A stretch of 64,000 nt of DNA, taken from assembly GCA_944989445.1 (NCBI GenBank), contig CALYLW010000017.1, positions 1,064,001 to 1,128,000 of the forward strand, written 5' to 3'. This DNA comes from Ampullaceana balthica (lineage: Eukaryota > Mollusca > Gastropoda > Lymnaeidae). Numbering within the stretch: position 1 is the first letter of the stretch; each line of letters begins with the position of its first letter. Under the pieces are notes generated by a model. It did no database searches. It saw only the letters and a list, made by a program, of their open reading frames with translations, and was not told where the DNA came from. Shown here one piece after another: positions 1 through 12,413 of this stretch. The translations under genes were made by a program, and so were the position numbers.

Positions 1-77
1 CGCAGTTTACAAGGCTCCTGTTTAACTATATAGTTTATAGTATAAACTAATAATTAAAAATTAACTTAAAATTATTA

Positions 78-181
78 GTTTTTAACATACAATTATTATT
101 TTTTAACATAAAATTATTATTTTTAACATAAAAATTATTATTTTGTAACATAAAATTATTATTTTGTAACATAAAATTAAT
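78..181. repeat. AT-rich tandem repeat, unit about 20-21 bp
   Basis: Five imperfect head-to-tail copies of a unit close to TTTTAACATAAAATTATTAT, differing by one- or two-base changes and A/T run length. Confidence 0.75.
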
Positions 182-790
182 ATATCAGCTATAACAATGA
201 AAATAATTTTATGACATGAGTAAATAAAATAGTTACTAGTTAAAAAATTCAGGTTAAACTTTGTGTTGTTGAAGAAAATTCTTGTTAATGTACTGATTTC
301 TGGCTATTCTTTTTTTACTTTTTAATGCTTTTTATATATTTGTTTATAAACTAATTAATATTAATTTAATTTAATTTTAAAAAATTCTTTACTACATTGA
401 TATCCGGATGCTATTCGGATCTGTCATAGGTATTTGCCGAATCCGGATAGTGGCAAAAATCCTGATATTTGGTCCGGATATCCGGCATTCCGGATATTCG
501 GCTGTCCCCTACTTGCAACCCAAAAATATGTTAGCACTTAAGTCAGAGGGATAGTCAACTGAATCCAATTAATTTATTATAACCACTGGCAATTGTTATT
601 ATTGAGAATGACATGTATCATCTAATGTGTGACCTGAGACACTTTTAAAATCCTTTTCAATTTTATCTCTAATCGAAATAAAAATAAAATTGGCTAAAAA
701 ATTATAATAAAAAGAATCGTTACTTCAAATAGAAAGAAAAACTAAAATTATTGTTAAATAACACTAAACCAGAAAAGGAAAAATATTTAC
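182..790. other. AT-rich intron or flank with a CCGGAT-rich hAT-like fragment (about 400-515)
   Basis: Mostly simple AT sequence. Positions 400-515 carry several inverted CCGGAT/ATCCGG motifs and end in GGCTGTCCCCTA, resembling one end of the hAT MITE at 55789-55996 (TAGGGG...CCGGAT). No matching second end or target duplication was found. Confidence 0.35.
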
Positions 791-906
791 TAGAATATTT
801 TTCAAAATCTTCTTTTTTTCCAGTTTTATTTCTCTTTGGTGAAGATGTCAATTTAAATGATTTTTTCTTCCTTGTAGGTTGTGCTTTTTCCTCATGAATA
901 GTAATG
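791..906 (-). CDS. KNL2-like exon 8, basic linker
   Basis: Acceptor TCTATTGCAG, donor TATTCTA|GTAAAT. In phase with exon 7 and encodes HEEKAQPTRKKKSFKLTSSP, a basic linker. Leaves 1 nt, so at least one more exon lies beyond the left edge. Confidence 0.6.
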
Positions 907-3900
907 CTGCAATAGAATAGTTTCAGCTATAATGTCTATTAATCAATCCTGTTAAATGAATTTTTATCTTTCGATATTTCTACCATTACAAATTTTTAGA
1001 TATACAAATACATGCATATTACTTTTATACCAGTTAACTATTTAATTTATCAATAATTAAAAACAACATACTGAAATAAGCTTAAATTGAATTAGAAATA
1101 ATTTTCACTAATTATTGACAATTTTGATAAAAATAGAAAATTGATGGCCTCAGATATAATTAAAATGTTCTTATATTACAATATTTTTGGTGACTGCAAA
1201 AAAACTTTAAGAAGTACTGATCAAATGTATTTCTGATGAGCCAAACAAAAAACAAATTTTTACAAATTCATATATTTTTAACAAAACATTACCTTTTTTC
1301 GATATCGTTATAGAAATCTTGGATAAGTTCTCTCCAGTTCTTAGGAAATCCATTAGCAAAGGCATCAGCAATGTCTTTAGAAAAGCCTGCAATATGAAAA
1401 TTGAATGCTAAGTTATGCATTTTAAGAAGCTGAAATACCTGTCAAATTGAAGGTTGTACTGACCCAGTTAGAAATGAATAAAACACAGTATGAAAACATC
1501 TGTAAGATAAAACACAGTAAAACAAATAATGAGTCAGCAAGAGGCTTTCTTCGGAAAACAAACTAAAAAATAATATCAAAATAAAATTTTAACACTTAGC
1601 TGAAATGTAATAATGCCAAGAGGCACCAAGTTACCTGTCAGGCTTTGAATATGTTAAACTTAACTTGAGCTACTCGGCTAATGCCCCTATAAGTGGTTAT
1701 GTGATCACTTACTTAAAACTAAGCATTTAAATTTGTGAAGCATAATTTTATTTCTTGATCCAAAGGTGTGATCATCCATACCAAGTCAGATGGAAATCTC
1801 TATAACATCGCTAGGCTCCGTGCAAAAGAGCAAAGTAGAACAGTATAAATCAGAGAGTTGATCTTTGCTGATGATGCAACTATTACTTCACATACAGAGG
1901 AAGGACTCCAAAAACAGAACAGTAAATTCTCGGATATGTGTAAGGACTTTAGATTAACAATAAGCCTCAAAAAGACCAATATTACGAGTCAAGGCACAAA
2001 CTGCCTTCCAGCAATCTCCAATGAGGGAAACACTTCAGCTGTTGTTGAAGATAACACCTACCTCGGCAGTAAGATCTCAAGGAAACTCTCCGTGGAAAAA
2101 AAATTTCAAACTAGAATTGGTAACGACGCATCCTTAATGGCAAGATTTCACAAAAGAGTGTGGAGCAATGTCCAGCTCACGGACAGGATGTAAATATCTT
2201 ACCAGGCCTGCGTGCTCAGCAAACTCCTTTAAAGAAGCAAGACCTGGGCAACCTACGCTAAGCAAATAAAGCAGCTCAACTAAATCCACTTGCATTTTTT
2301 TGCGTAGGATTCTACTCATTAAACGGCAGAATAGAGTCACACATGTGGAGGTGCTCAGAAGAATATGTACTCAATCCGGAGGAATAGGCGCCTGCAGCGG
2401 ATGGGCTTGGAGCATATCCCAAGAGCCCTACTGGCAACTGGATCTAGAAAAAGAGGTGGCCCATGCCTGCGTTACAAAGATATCTGTACAAAAATTCATG
2501 CTACTGGCGCACATCGATCACAACACGTGGGAGGGTTTTGCTGAAGAATGCACCCTCTGGCAGGCTAAGGTATGTGAGGGTACTCAAGACACAGAAGCCA
2601 CCCTCACAGCAAAGAAAGACGAGCCAGGAGAAAGGCGGGGGCAGAGGAGAAGGAGACAACTCCATTGTTCCTTGATGATGGACGGATGCCATACCTAACC
2701 AATTTTATTTTCTTTAAAACATTAGTGTTTTTTTTAAACAAAAAAAACAAAACAAGAAGCTAACGGGAAACTTTTATCATATTAATGTCACATAAACAAA
2801 TATGATTATCCCCTTTGATACTGTCATCCTTTTGTAAAATGATGGTTTAACATTTTAAACAATAAAATGTGCTTTGGATAGAAACTCAAGTGCACAAATT
2901 TAGCTTGTTAGGTCATAAAGATCCTTCCTAACACACTGATCAGACATTTTACCCTTCAATTTAGCAGCAAAAAAAATTGTTAAAGACATTCATTTATTTT
3001 ATTGATCAAATCAAAGATTTTTATTTGTAAAGTAAAAACAATATTCAGTGATTATAAACCAAAAGAAATATTATTTTCACCAAACCAGGTCTTTCATTTT
3101 AACTTGAAGAGATGTCATATCCACTATTATGAAAGAGTCCAAGATGAATTTTTAATTCATAAGTCATCATTTTATCTCACCCATTTCTTCTTCCCACCCT
3201 TATTAGTTAATAATACATGATACCCTTCTTATGAAATCATATTTTCAAACTGCTTTCATAATCTACAATTTTCTTTTTTAGACAACAAAACTATTAGCTG
3301 AACAGCAATAACAATGGAGATGAGATCACTAACCATTGTCAATAGTACAAAGTCTGTTGATTCTTCCCTTCAATTGATAGGTAGTACCAGATACTGTTAC
3401 AACAATTTTAGGTTTTTTCACTTCCGATATTGCAGTACTGTGCCAGAAGTCATTCATTCCTCTGAAAAGACAAGCACATATTCATTTAGTCACTATAAAT
3501 ACTATAATACATGAAATTATAACCAAAGGCATTTTTTTCTAAATTGGAAATCTTTGTGTAACTGTTAAACCTATGTTATATCAAAACCATCACTATCAGG
3601 GAGATTATGAACCAGCCTATCTAGGAAACTCTTGACAAAAACCTTTAGTTTCAATGGACAGAAAGAATTCCTCTTAAAAGGGGGAAAGTTTACATAATTA
3701 GAAAGCAACTATTCAGGAGTGTCTTGATGTGAGGGACTTCTTACTTACAGCTCTCTTATATATTAACAAGATATGAACAGTTTAACAAAATATGAACAGT
3801 TTACCTCTAGAATGTACTATTTCATTTATGTCGGCCACAGATGCATTTTGTTGAGAGAACAAAGTCCCTGATATGTAAGCAACACAGCAAGCATGCCTTC

Positions 3901-6900
3901 TTGGAATCAATGTATACTAAATACATGTTTAAGACTGATGGGCTGGAAAAACCATGCCAAAGCATAAGTACTGCCAGCTATAAAAATGAGAATTTTGATG
4001 GCAGAAAAATAACATTTCAAGTTTGCTTTACAGCATCACTACATTCTTGAAAAGCCATCTAAGCTCATTAGTTACACTTTCTTTGTATCGTATGAGGCAC
4101 AGTATCCGTTGGAGCACACTCACATGCACAACAAAAAAATGTACAGCTGCTAGGAAAAATTGAATTACCACCTATAACCACGAAGACCCTTTAAACATAC
4201 TAAAGTCACGGGACTTATGACTATGATGATGATGAATTCAAAGCTAAATAGGGAATATTACTTTTAAAACATGCTCTGTTAACGTAGCTACTTACTCTTA
4301 AAAAAACACACAAAAAACAATGAATCACAAAACACACACAAGATATTTTTTAAATTTATTTAAAAAAACAGATGACTTCTTAAGTTTTGAAGTGGATATT
4401 TTGCTTTACTACACTACCATACACTAGATATAGTTACATTTTTTGCCCCTCAACACAAACAGCGTGATTGCCTGGTATTGGTTTGATAATCCAGTCAGTC
4501 AAAACAGTCAACTGTGTACGAGTAGCTTTGTTTCTGCCAGGAATTACCTGTATGAAAAAAATGATTCTTTCATTTAAACTTTAACAAAAATAAATCTGTT
4601 GCTTGAAAGGGTGATGGTGGCAACTTTTAAGGATTTCAAGGGCAGGAGCATGAATAAATAAAAAGATATTTGTACTTTAAATAAAACATTACTTCATCAG
4701 TGCATTAAAAAAAAATTACTTAAACTTAAATAAATGATTTTCACATTCTTCTTTTTCCATTTTCAATGTTTAATCATTGCTATGAGGTAAGCTGGTTAAA
4801 TCATCATTTCAAAGTAGTTCAAACATTTGATAAATGTGAAGAGCAACAATAGAGTCCCAAAGACATGAATATTTGATACAGATGAAACATTGTATTTCTG
4901 CCCTGAAATACCATTTCAATCAGTGTTGGACTAATTTCACCATGAAATTTATTATTATTTTACAATTGTATCGTGTCCATTTGAACCTCATTTAGAGAGC
5001 GTTAAAAAAAAAGGTGCCATGGTCAAACAAAACATAAATGCATTCAATGATAATGTGCCTATTTATTACTTAAAGATGCTGAGTGATATGGCAAGTCGTA
5101 GAATTCAGAATCAATTTCATCTGTTAAAGACCTGGAACTGACGATGACTAATTGCATTTCTCCAAATGATTTTCACAGCAGAAACAACTGGTTTAAGCAT
5201 GAAAGAAATATGTTAATGTGAGTCTTTTTGAGTCTGATGTATAATGAAGTGTGTGAACAGAGTGCCAAGAGTTAGAAATCTTCTAATTGAGCCCTGATCT
5301 TCCCCACAAACATGAATTAAGGTGATGTAATCTTAATCATGTAGTCTCTAATTAGAGCTAAGCCACGGTCTACACAATTTTATAAGTTCGACGTCTACTG
5401 GCTGGATATTAGTGTCTAGTAGTGAACTTAATCAAAACATCAGTTGAACAGCTCATATCCAGGGAGTCCTCGGGTTACGACGGTCCCAACTTACGCTGTT
5501 TCATGGTTATGAACGCACCCGCATTTAAAATATAAATAATAATATTACGCATTATTCCGTCTTTTTAATTTTTTTTATATATTTAAACTTTTTTTTTCCC
5601 ACGGGGTAAGGAATTGTTTGCTGTTTTTAAAATAATTTTTATGGTATGAACTGTTTCGTACAGAACTTTACAGTATATTTTATTAAAAATTTCGGGCGCA
5701 GGATTTTGGTTGTTTACACCATCTTTCTCTTTTTTTTAAAAAACTTTTTTTTTCCATTTGGTAAGGAATTTTTACCTCTTTTTTAAGTCATAAACTGTTA
5801 CATAGCACTGTAGGTACAGTACTTGACATTATAACAGTAGAACCCACTTAACTCAAGCTTGGTTAACTCGGGTACCCTATTAAGTCAACTTTTTGTATTA
5901 GAACCGCCAAATTCTCTCTTTGTCTTAGCATTTTCTCATCGGTTAATTCGATTCTTTTAAGTCGCCGAACCCTAATAACACGAGCACAAAAGAGGGCCAA
6001 ATTTGCCACTTAACGTTGGTTACCTCGATCCCCATGACCAATCGCCAGCTTTTGAAAATGTTAGCTATGATTTTTCATAACCAAGGGAAGGCATCAAATT
6101 TCTGCCTCGCCAGGTCTGCTGGTGACGTCACAGCCCGCTTGTGTTCAGCTCTGAGGCTGTGTTGCTTCTGGTACTATGCCAATCGCAAGCTTTTGAAAAT
6201 GTTAGTTATCAATTTTTTATAACCAACAAGGCCATGCATCAAATTTCAGCCTTGCGAGGTCTGCTGGTGACATAACAGCCCGCTTGCGTTCAGCTCTCAG
6301 CGCTGAGTTACTTAGAAGTTACTAACTTACTTCTGGTACTATGCCAATCGCCAGCTTTTGAAAATGTTAGTTATCGATGCCACTCACCATCTCACTACCG
6401 TATTTTCGCGCGCGTGTTATAAAAAGTTTTACAATTGGTTACGTTTATGCTAGCTAATCAATAAAATTGATAGTTCAATAACAGTTCACGCGGCTTTAAC
6501 GTTGTTCACATTTTAACATAGCCGCACTGTGTGTTAGTTCTCGTACTATGCTTCGTCAACTAAGGAGTTTAAAATAAACAAAAAACTTTCACTAGCCGTA
6601 CGCATTTTTTCAAACAATTGATATTAATGTGGTAATCTTATGTCAAATGGCTTTAACTTGCAGGAAAACTGTCATTAAAAGACCAAACTCAAATTTGAGG
6701 ACCAATTAATTGCCCGGTATCTTTGCTACATCTTTCTAATGACTCTCGTAATATAAATAGTAACAACAGTTGCGGCCTTGACTTTGACCTTGTTCATATC
6801 ATACCCGCACTGTGTGTTAGCTCTCATACAGTGCCTCGACAACTAAGCAAAGTAAAAAAAAATTTTTTAAATCTTTCCTCAGCCGCAGGCGAACTAAACG

Positions 6901-9900
6901 AAAAGTGATGACGTATATATTATTTATAGACCGGAATAGTAAGAAAACGCTTTGATGTCACGCTCGCGTATTGGTTCTGGTATTCTGCCGTAACACAACA
7001 AAATATTAACTCCCAGTTATAAGTTTATACCGAAGTTACGGCTAACCGGTTAACAACCTTATCATGTACATAAAGAAATTTCAAGCACATTTGGCATACC
7101 CCAAGGCCGTCGACTTAACCGGGTTCTACTGTAAATATATATATAATGTTCCGACTTACGCTGAAATTCGGGTTACAACGTTTCTTAAGATCGGATCAAC
7201 GTCGTAACCAGAGGACCCCTCTCTATTACCCAATTTTCTTAAAAATCCCTTTGTCAGTTTATATAGCAGCCCTGTAATTATGAGCACTGTTCACAATTTT
7301 ACAATACCCAGGTATTAATAACATAATATTGTAACAGGCATAGCTCTAATATATTCCCCTATAAATAAAAATAATGAATATAGAGATACTAATTTCCAAT
7401 CTATATATATAATTCACCAAAGCGAGTATTTGCAAACAAGAATGACGAATGGCTCGCTGGGTCCGACCAATCACAGTTTATGGTTGGCAAGCTAGGGTGG
7501 TGGGCAGGTAGATAACCGCTTTGCGAATGTATCAAGACCAACAATGCGTCGGTGGTTACCACCACCAATGTTCACTCGCATTGTTTTGATTTCTTCGTGC
7601 TGTAGTTTGTGTCAGTTTTTTCACCCCTTTCTTTGTGCTATCCATGAGCAAGTCTGCGGCGTATGCTACGCCTCGGGGTGTATCTAGTATGTATATTTCT
7701 CAATATGTTTCTAGAGCTAAAATTTAAGTTTATTTTAACAAAATTGTTTGTTTTTTTTAAAATGAAGGAGCAGAATACACATAAATCAGTAACTATACCA
7801 TTTCATTCACGTTGGGAAGTTCTTTCTGACATAAATTTCCAGGCATGTTTTTCTTGTGTGCCTTCTTCATTGGGGAATTTTTTGGATTATTCTTATTTAA
7901 CTTCTCACTGCTGCTGATCAAAAATTTTTGTTGTATCCTTCTACTCTTCCGTATTTCAGCTGAGCTTGCTTTTATTGCTTTAGGCTGTCCAGATTTTGAA
8001 GTACCCGCTTCACTCTTCTGGTTCAGCTCACAAGCACTTGTTTGTAAAGGATCATCTATTACCAATGTAAAATTTAAACAAATATAAATCAAATTAATGC
8101 AAGAATTTCCTATAAATAAAGCAAAGTGAAGATTTTATATATATCTAAAAATATATTATCTGTCAATTAATGGTAAAAAAATACTTTACCCTTTTTTAAC
8201 ATCCAGTTTTGCTGCTCATTAGCATTGATGCTGTCTTTTTTTCCCTTTCCATCAACTATGCTGTATAAAGAGGGATTATGTTAAATTGTAAAACATATTT
8301 TTATATTTTTTACTCTAAATAGCCTAAATAAATATTGTGACTATATTCTTGTAAAATCCTACACCCTTAAAAATATAAATGGAAAAAAAAATCAAAATAA
8401 TGTATATATTACAGATGCTCCTACAGAAGATTATTGCATCTACTCTTATCCATACTTACGTCATATACATGCATATAGTTCATTAAGCTAAAATCAACGT
8501 TTGCAAACACTTATTAAATCAGTTATTCTCAACGTTGATATTAAAAAATTCATTCAAAAGGCTACATTATGAGCAAGTGTTTAAGTTTACTACACTCTGA
8601 AAAAAAATGTTTTAAAAGATACCTTAAACTACATGCCAGCTTAGCATCTTGATCAATAGCAGTGCTATTTGAAACTGCACATTTTCTTTTAATTGCTTGA
8701 ATTCTGTTGAAGGTAGTGTTATGAATTACTCTGAAAGATGTCAGATGACTTTCCATAGATGAATTTGGTAATTCTGGTGATGAAGACTGAAGAACAAATG
8801 TGAAACATAGGCAAGCTGCATTTCTTACTAAATAAAATTTTAAGCACAGTAAAATACGACACACATGAAAACGCTTAAGAAAGAATGTCAGATAACACGA
8901 AATAATAAAACTATCACGACAAAATACTCTTTATTTTCATACATTTTTTTTCTGTTTAACACAAAACAAAAATCAATTAACACTAAAAGATTTCCCTTCT
9001 CAAATGAAAACTATGGAAAACACTTGCGTCGCCGACAAGTATAATAAAAAAAAACCCGTAAAAAACCAAGTTTTTTACTATAAATCCTTTACGTATGAGA
9101 CATAACTAAAAGAATGTTCATTATAACACGAAGCGCAAGACCATCCAAAAATACAAAATTGCAGTTGTGTCGTAAAACGTGTTTAATATAATGCGCACCG
9201 ATCAGGAATAGGTTTATAAAAAGTGTTGTCAGTAAAATACGCACCTTATTGCGCGACAGAAAGGTTGTTCAATATAATACGCACCGCGACGCTCTATCTC
9301 AAAAAATAGCATGATACATAGGAATAAATAAAATAATCTAAAAAATCAATAATTTAATTACGGTACATGCGATCGATCTGAAATTTTGATACATTGTTTT
9401 TATCATCGGTACGAAACTGCCTGCAAAATTTCAGCTCGCTATCTTGCGAGCAAGTGGGTTAAAACTCGATCAAAAGTTTTGGCGACAAGCAAGCAAGCAA
9501 GGTCGGTCGGCCGCAGACACCACGAGTTAATATAAAGGATTTAAAAATGAGGCGGTGTCTTATGTTTCATATGAAAGGGAGCTAACTTGGCTTTGGAAAA
9601 CCAACACCATTGAGATAGCCGGTGAGACGAGCCAATGTTGTGTATCTACACCCCCCCCCCTCACTCTCACTGCTAAAAAAAAGGCAATACAAAAAAATAA
9701 TATAAAAAACAGATTAACAGATAAAAAATGTGTTTATTATTTTTGTATTTTATATTGAAAATATTTTTGTTTCATTGATTTTTATTAATTGCATGCATGC
9801 ATAAACTCTAACAAATGTAATTCTGTTAAGTACATTTACTTTTTTGTAATTATTTTAACATGAAAAAATATTTCATTGCCGTCAACTTCATATTAAAAAA

Positions 9901-11745
9901 TGTTTTTCACTGTAGTTTATTTCTTAGTTTATTATGATTTATGATTTAAAACTAAAAATAAACATAACGGAGCTACTGTATGTACAAAAGTGATTAGATC
10001 ACCAAGTATAATATTTTCCTGACAATGAGGCTTAAGGCCATCTATCTATGTAAATGATTTTTTTTTGTTTGCAATTTGTTATTGTTACAAACTTGTGTAA
10101 AACATTAAAAAAATTCCATCATATATTTTCACACTTCACATGTAGATGTTGATTTATTAAGGAGGTATTTCATTGCAAATTTGTGCATCCAATAAAATGG
10201 TTAGCTCGAACTTATATATGCTGTTGTGGCATGTAACTTAATTAACTAATATGGTTACAGGCGTTTTATTATTATTATTTCTCAAAAACAATCTCCTTGT
10301 CTATAGTGCTAATCGGCTCCTGCCCAAGCAATAACAATGTAATACTGTTATGGATCTCAACTGATTGTGATTTTGTCAGCAATTTTGGGTGGGATTGATC
10401 AACACCCAATTAATGAATTACAGCCAAATTGTGTCTGACCGTGCTTGTGCTGCCAGTCTTTGCTAACAGAATTTAATCCCACAAGTTGCATTATTAAATT
10501 TTTTACAATGTTCTCATTTAATTTATTGACTTTGAAATACTGATAAGTTTATTTAATTAAGTCTTATTGACACAAAACGCGTTAATGGCGTTAAAAGAAT
10601 ACAACTAAGTTTGTTAATTGTTAACTGGCCCTAAGAGCGGGGCCAGTCCTGTTTTATCTGGATCAGTTTATCAAAAACTTCATTTCATCCATACAAGCGT
10701 ATTATTTCGGAATTCCTTTTTTAGGTTGTAAAATCTTAAAACAACCACTAACTTTCAATTTAAACATCACCCAGGTAAGATAATGGTTGAAAAATAATAT
10801 TTTTTATATATAAAACAAATTACTTTATCATCATTGCTAAGTCTTCAGTTTGGCACACATTTTGTGAGTGTGTGTATGAATTTGCTGAGTTGATGGGCAT
10901 GCCTAAGAGAGTCAAACACAAGCGGTGGTGACATAGAACCTTTGATGTCACCAACCAACAATGTGGGAAGGTGTTGCTACATTTGTTACATTCTCTTGTT
11001 GGTTCTCAAAACTTAAGGAAAAATACCACTTTACCATGTGGTTAATAGTTTTTTTTAAAAACAAAACCGCAAGCAAAAGGAAAGAGCATAAACTCCACTG
11101 ATACGTCATCATAATCATGTAATCCATAATTAGAGCTGAATAGAAAATTGTCAGTCAAGCAGTTCCTTAATTTAGTATGCGACTGGCCTGATCTTCCCAT
11201 TTAATTTTAAATTGTGCCCATATAATTATGGGATATGGGTAATGAATCACAATTTTACCCACACTCCACACCCAGGTATTAGTATTAGTCATTAGACTCA
11301 TTAGTACTGTAATAGTCATAGTATAGTGGACACTCGGGTTCCAGATTAACACCCCTAGGTGTGACTACGAATTTCAACTTACAGTAAAATTAGAGTGTTT
11401 CAAAATTCCATCAGCACCATCACATAATATTCTGTAACTTGTACTTGAATCATATTCACTCTCAACAGGTTTCCCCAGACTGACCTGTGACTGTGTCTCT
11501 GGCCATGTAAGCTTATTTGGATATTTTTGAAAATCTTGACCAATTACCCTTGTATTTTTATTTGCAGGTCTTGGTGTTGGGCTCACGTGTAAGTAAAGTT
11601 TATCAAATGCTTTGGATACATCAGCAGCTTTATCGAAATTAAATGAGCCATTGTAATTGTTTGATTTCCGATATAATTTTGCTCCTAACTTGGATAAGCC
11701 AACATTAGAACAGATTTGTTTGACCTGACAATTTCTCTTACTCAT
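791..11745 (-). CDS. KNL2/MIS18BP1-like kinetochore protein with SANTA domain (partial, 8 exons seen)
   Basis: Joined minus-strand exons (11745-11383, 8786-8623, 8260-8190, 8055-7799, 4547-4438, 3461-3334, 1386-1293, 906-791) keep one open frame of about 434 codons; all seven junctions agree in phase and have GT/AG borders. Exons 5-7 together read as a SANTA domain: TDWIIKPIPGNHAVCVEGQ, then FWHSTAISEV and TTYQLKGRI, then FANGFPKNWRELI. In KNL2/MIS18BP1 proteins this domain accompanies recruitment of the CENP-A loading machinery to centromeres, so a nuclear, centromeric role is expected from the family. The N-terminal part (exons 1-4) is polar and basic and not recognised. The frame ends in phase 1 at 791, so the gene continues past the left edge, where a Myb/SANT domain could lie. 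The start ATG at 11745 is the first in an open frame that extends slightly upstream, so an earlier exon is possible. Exon calls are by eye, without transcripts. Confidence 0.8.
1293..1386 (-). CDS. KNL2-like exon 7, end of SANTA domain
   Basis: Acceptor ATATTGCAG, donor GAAAAAAG|GTAATG. The 1 nt from exon 6 plus GC gives Gly, then FSKDIADAFANGFPKNW; the GFPxNW motif typically closes SANTA. Leaves 2 nt. Confidence 0.8.
1762..2720 (+). pseudogene. RTE-like LINE 3' fragment (reverse transcriptase end)
   Basis: In a KNL2-like intron, opposite to the gene. From about 1762 the reading gives an RT palm end: LIFADDATITSHTEEG carries the FADD catalytic box, followed by TYLGSKISRK. It then changes frame after about 2195 and resumes near 2300 with the degraded C-terminal part (DHNTWEGFAEE...). 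The endonuclease and most RT motifs are missing, so this is a 5'-truncated, frameshifted remnant. The same family's C-terminal zinc-binding tail is seen better at 34215-34539 and 46287-46477. Confidence 0.7.
3334..3461 (-). CDS. KNL2-like exon 6, core of SANTA domain
   Basis: Acceptor CTTTTCAG, donor GACAATG|GTTAGT. Encodes NDFWHSTAISEVKKP and VTVSGTTYQLKGRI, corresponding to the conserved W-H-S...I.E and SG..Y.LKG signature of SANTA. Leaves 1 nt. Confidence 0.8.
4438..4547 (-). CDS. KNL2-like exon 5, start of SANTA domain
   Basis: Acceptor TCATACAG, donor AAAAAT|GTAACT. Encodes VLTDWIIKPIPGNHAVCVEG, matching the first half of SANTA (an L.DW motif, then VCVEG). Enters phase 0, leaves 2 nt. 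Confidence 0.8.
5460..7220. mobile_element. pogo/Tigger-like TIR element, outer copy (CAGGGAGTCCTCGGG...)
   Basis: The left end CAGGGAGTCCTCGGGTTACG recurs inverted at the right end (to about 7220, ...CGTAACCAGAGGACCCCT). Both ends also contain ACTTACGCTG a little further in. The same end occurs at 33514 and, inverted, at 49113, each next to TA. No transposase frame was found, so non-autonomous. Family assignment rests on end style only. Confidence 0.5.
5835..7131. mobile_element. Second TIR element nested in the outer one (CAGTAGAACCC...)
   Basis: Inverted ends CAGTAGAACCCACTTAACTC at 5835 and GTTAAG-type complement ending GGGTTCTACTG at 7131. The interior has three imperfect copies of a roughly 150-bp unit (near 6040, 6180 and 6350) sharing CCAATCGCCAGCTTTTGAAA. 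No open transposase. Resembles Tigger/pogo ends (CAG start); the TA duplication is not clean. Confidence 0.55.
7400..7687 (+). mobile_element. Non-autonomous Helitron, 288 bp
   Basis: Begins TCTATATATATAATTC after an A and ends GTATCTAG before a T, the canonical Helitron TC...CTAG pattern between A and T. Just inside the 3' end is a hairpin GGCGTA-TGC-TACGCC. A longer relative with the same ends lies at 13055-13720. No Rep/helicase coding. Confidence 0.8.
7799..8055 (-). CDS. KNL2-like exon 4, basic region
   Basis: Acceptor TGGTAATAG, donor GAAATG|GTATAG, ends in phase 0. The segment is Lys/Ser/Asn rich with IRKSRRIQQKFLISSSEK, a likely nuclear or DNA-contact region by composition only. Confidence 0.65.
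8190..8260 (-). CDS. KNL2-like exon 3 (short)
   Basis: A 71-nt exon with acceptor TTATACAG and donor AAGG|GTAAAG. Two carried-in bases plus its first base complete a Ser codon, and its last base joins exon 4 to form Asp. Encodes VDGKGKKDSINANEQQNW. Supported mainly by exact phase fit on both sides. Confidence 0.6.
8623..8786 (-). CDS. KNL2-like exon 2
   Basis: Acceptor TTCTTCAG then TCTTCATC; donor TTTAAG|GTATC. Enters in phase 0, leaves 2 nt. Contains HLTSFRVIHNTTFNRIQAIK; no domain recognised. Confidence 0.65.
8940..9675. repeat. Unassigned intronic repeat region
   Basis: Contains related blocks AATATAATGCGCACC (about 9184) and AATATAATACGCACC (about 9270), a (CAAG)n run near 9490, and at 9545-9675 a block near-identical in pattern to 48725-48835 (GAGGCGGTGTCTTATGTTTC). 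No coding and no clear termini. Confidence 0.45.
9676..11160. other. KNL2-like intron 1 remainder, no feature recognised
   Basis: AT-rich sequence with no supported exon, RNA gene or element end. A short motif around 11110 resembles one near 5335 (TCATGTA...AATTAGAGCT), suggesting an old dispersed repeat. Confidence 0.4.
11383..11745 (-). CDS. KNL2-like exon 1 (probable first coding exon)
   Basis: 121 codons from ATG at 11745 (begins MSKRNCQVKQICSNVG) to the donor CT|GTAAGT, phase 0. The polypeptide is polar, with no recognised domain. The frame stays open about 17 codons upstream of this ATG, so the start is the best visible one rather than certain. Confidence 0.7.
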
Positions 11746-11799
11746 ATTTATTGAATTTAAAATAAAATTATCAGGACACCATTCATTTGTTTTCAATTT

Positions 11800-12413
11800 T
11801 TTTTAACCATTCATGCAAATTTTATTGTACTTAATGTATTGAAAAGTGTTCATTGTTCGTTGTGCACATAACATCTTAATCCTGTTGACATTAAAAATAG
11901 CCGCCTGCTTCCTACATCCGGTTAAGGCCAGGACTTTAATGCATCTTCATGTACTTTTTCCCCTGAACTACCCCCGAGTTATAATTTTTATCGATTTCTT
12001 TAAGTCGGGACATAATGCTTTTTTATATCTGAAATTAATTATTGATACAGCTTTTAAAAAATAAATAATACTGTTAGCTGTCAATATTTATAAAACGATT
12101 TGATTACCTTATTACCTAATAAAGATGCATAACATTTAGCGTTCGGTTAACCAACAAAAAAATGGTTTTGAAGTACCAATTTGGTAATCCTGATTAATAG
12201 GCTTTTGTTCTGCACATAACATTTTTATTCTGTACCAAAATTAAGGTTCACAACAGAAATTACAAAACTGTCTGCTTTCTCAGCTTCTGGCTATTTTTTA
12301 TGTATAAAATGCGTTGTTACATGACGTATGCATGTCAGACCATTGTTTACCAAATGGGCTCAAACATGGACCAATAGACCGTGGGGGTAAAAAAAAATGT
12401 ATGTAAAAACTTC
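11800..12413. other. Upstream flank of the KNL2-like gene, promoter not resolved
   Basis: About 600 bp between the first visible coding exon and the first hAT insertion. AT-rich, without a convincing core promoter motif; a 5' non-coding exon could lie here. Confidence 0.3.
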
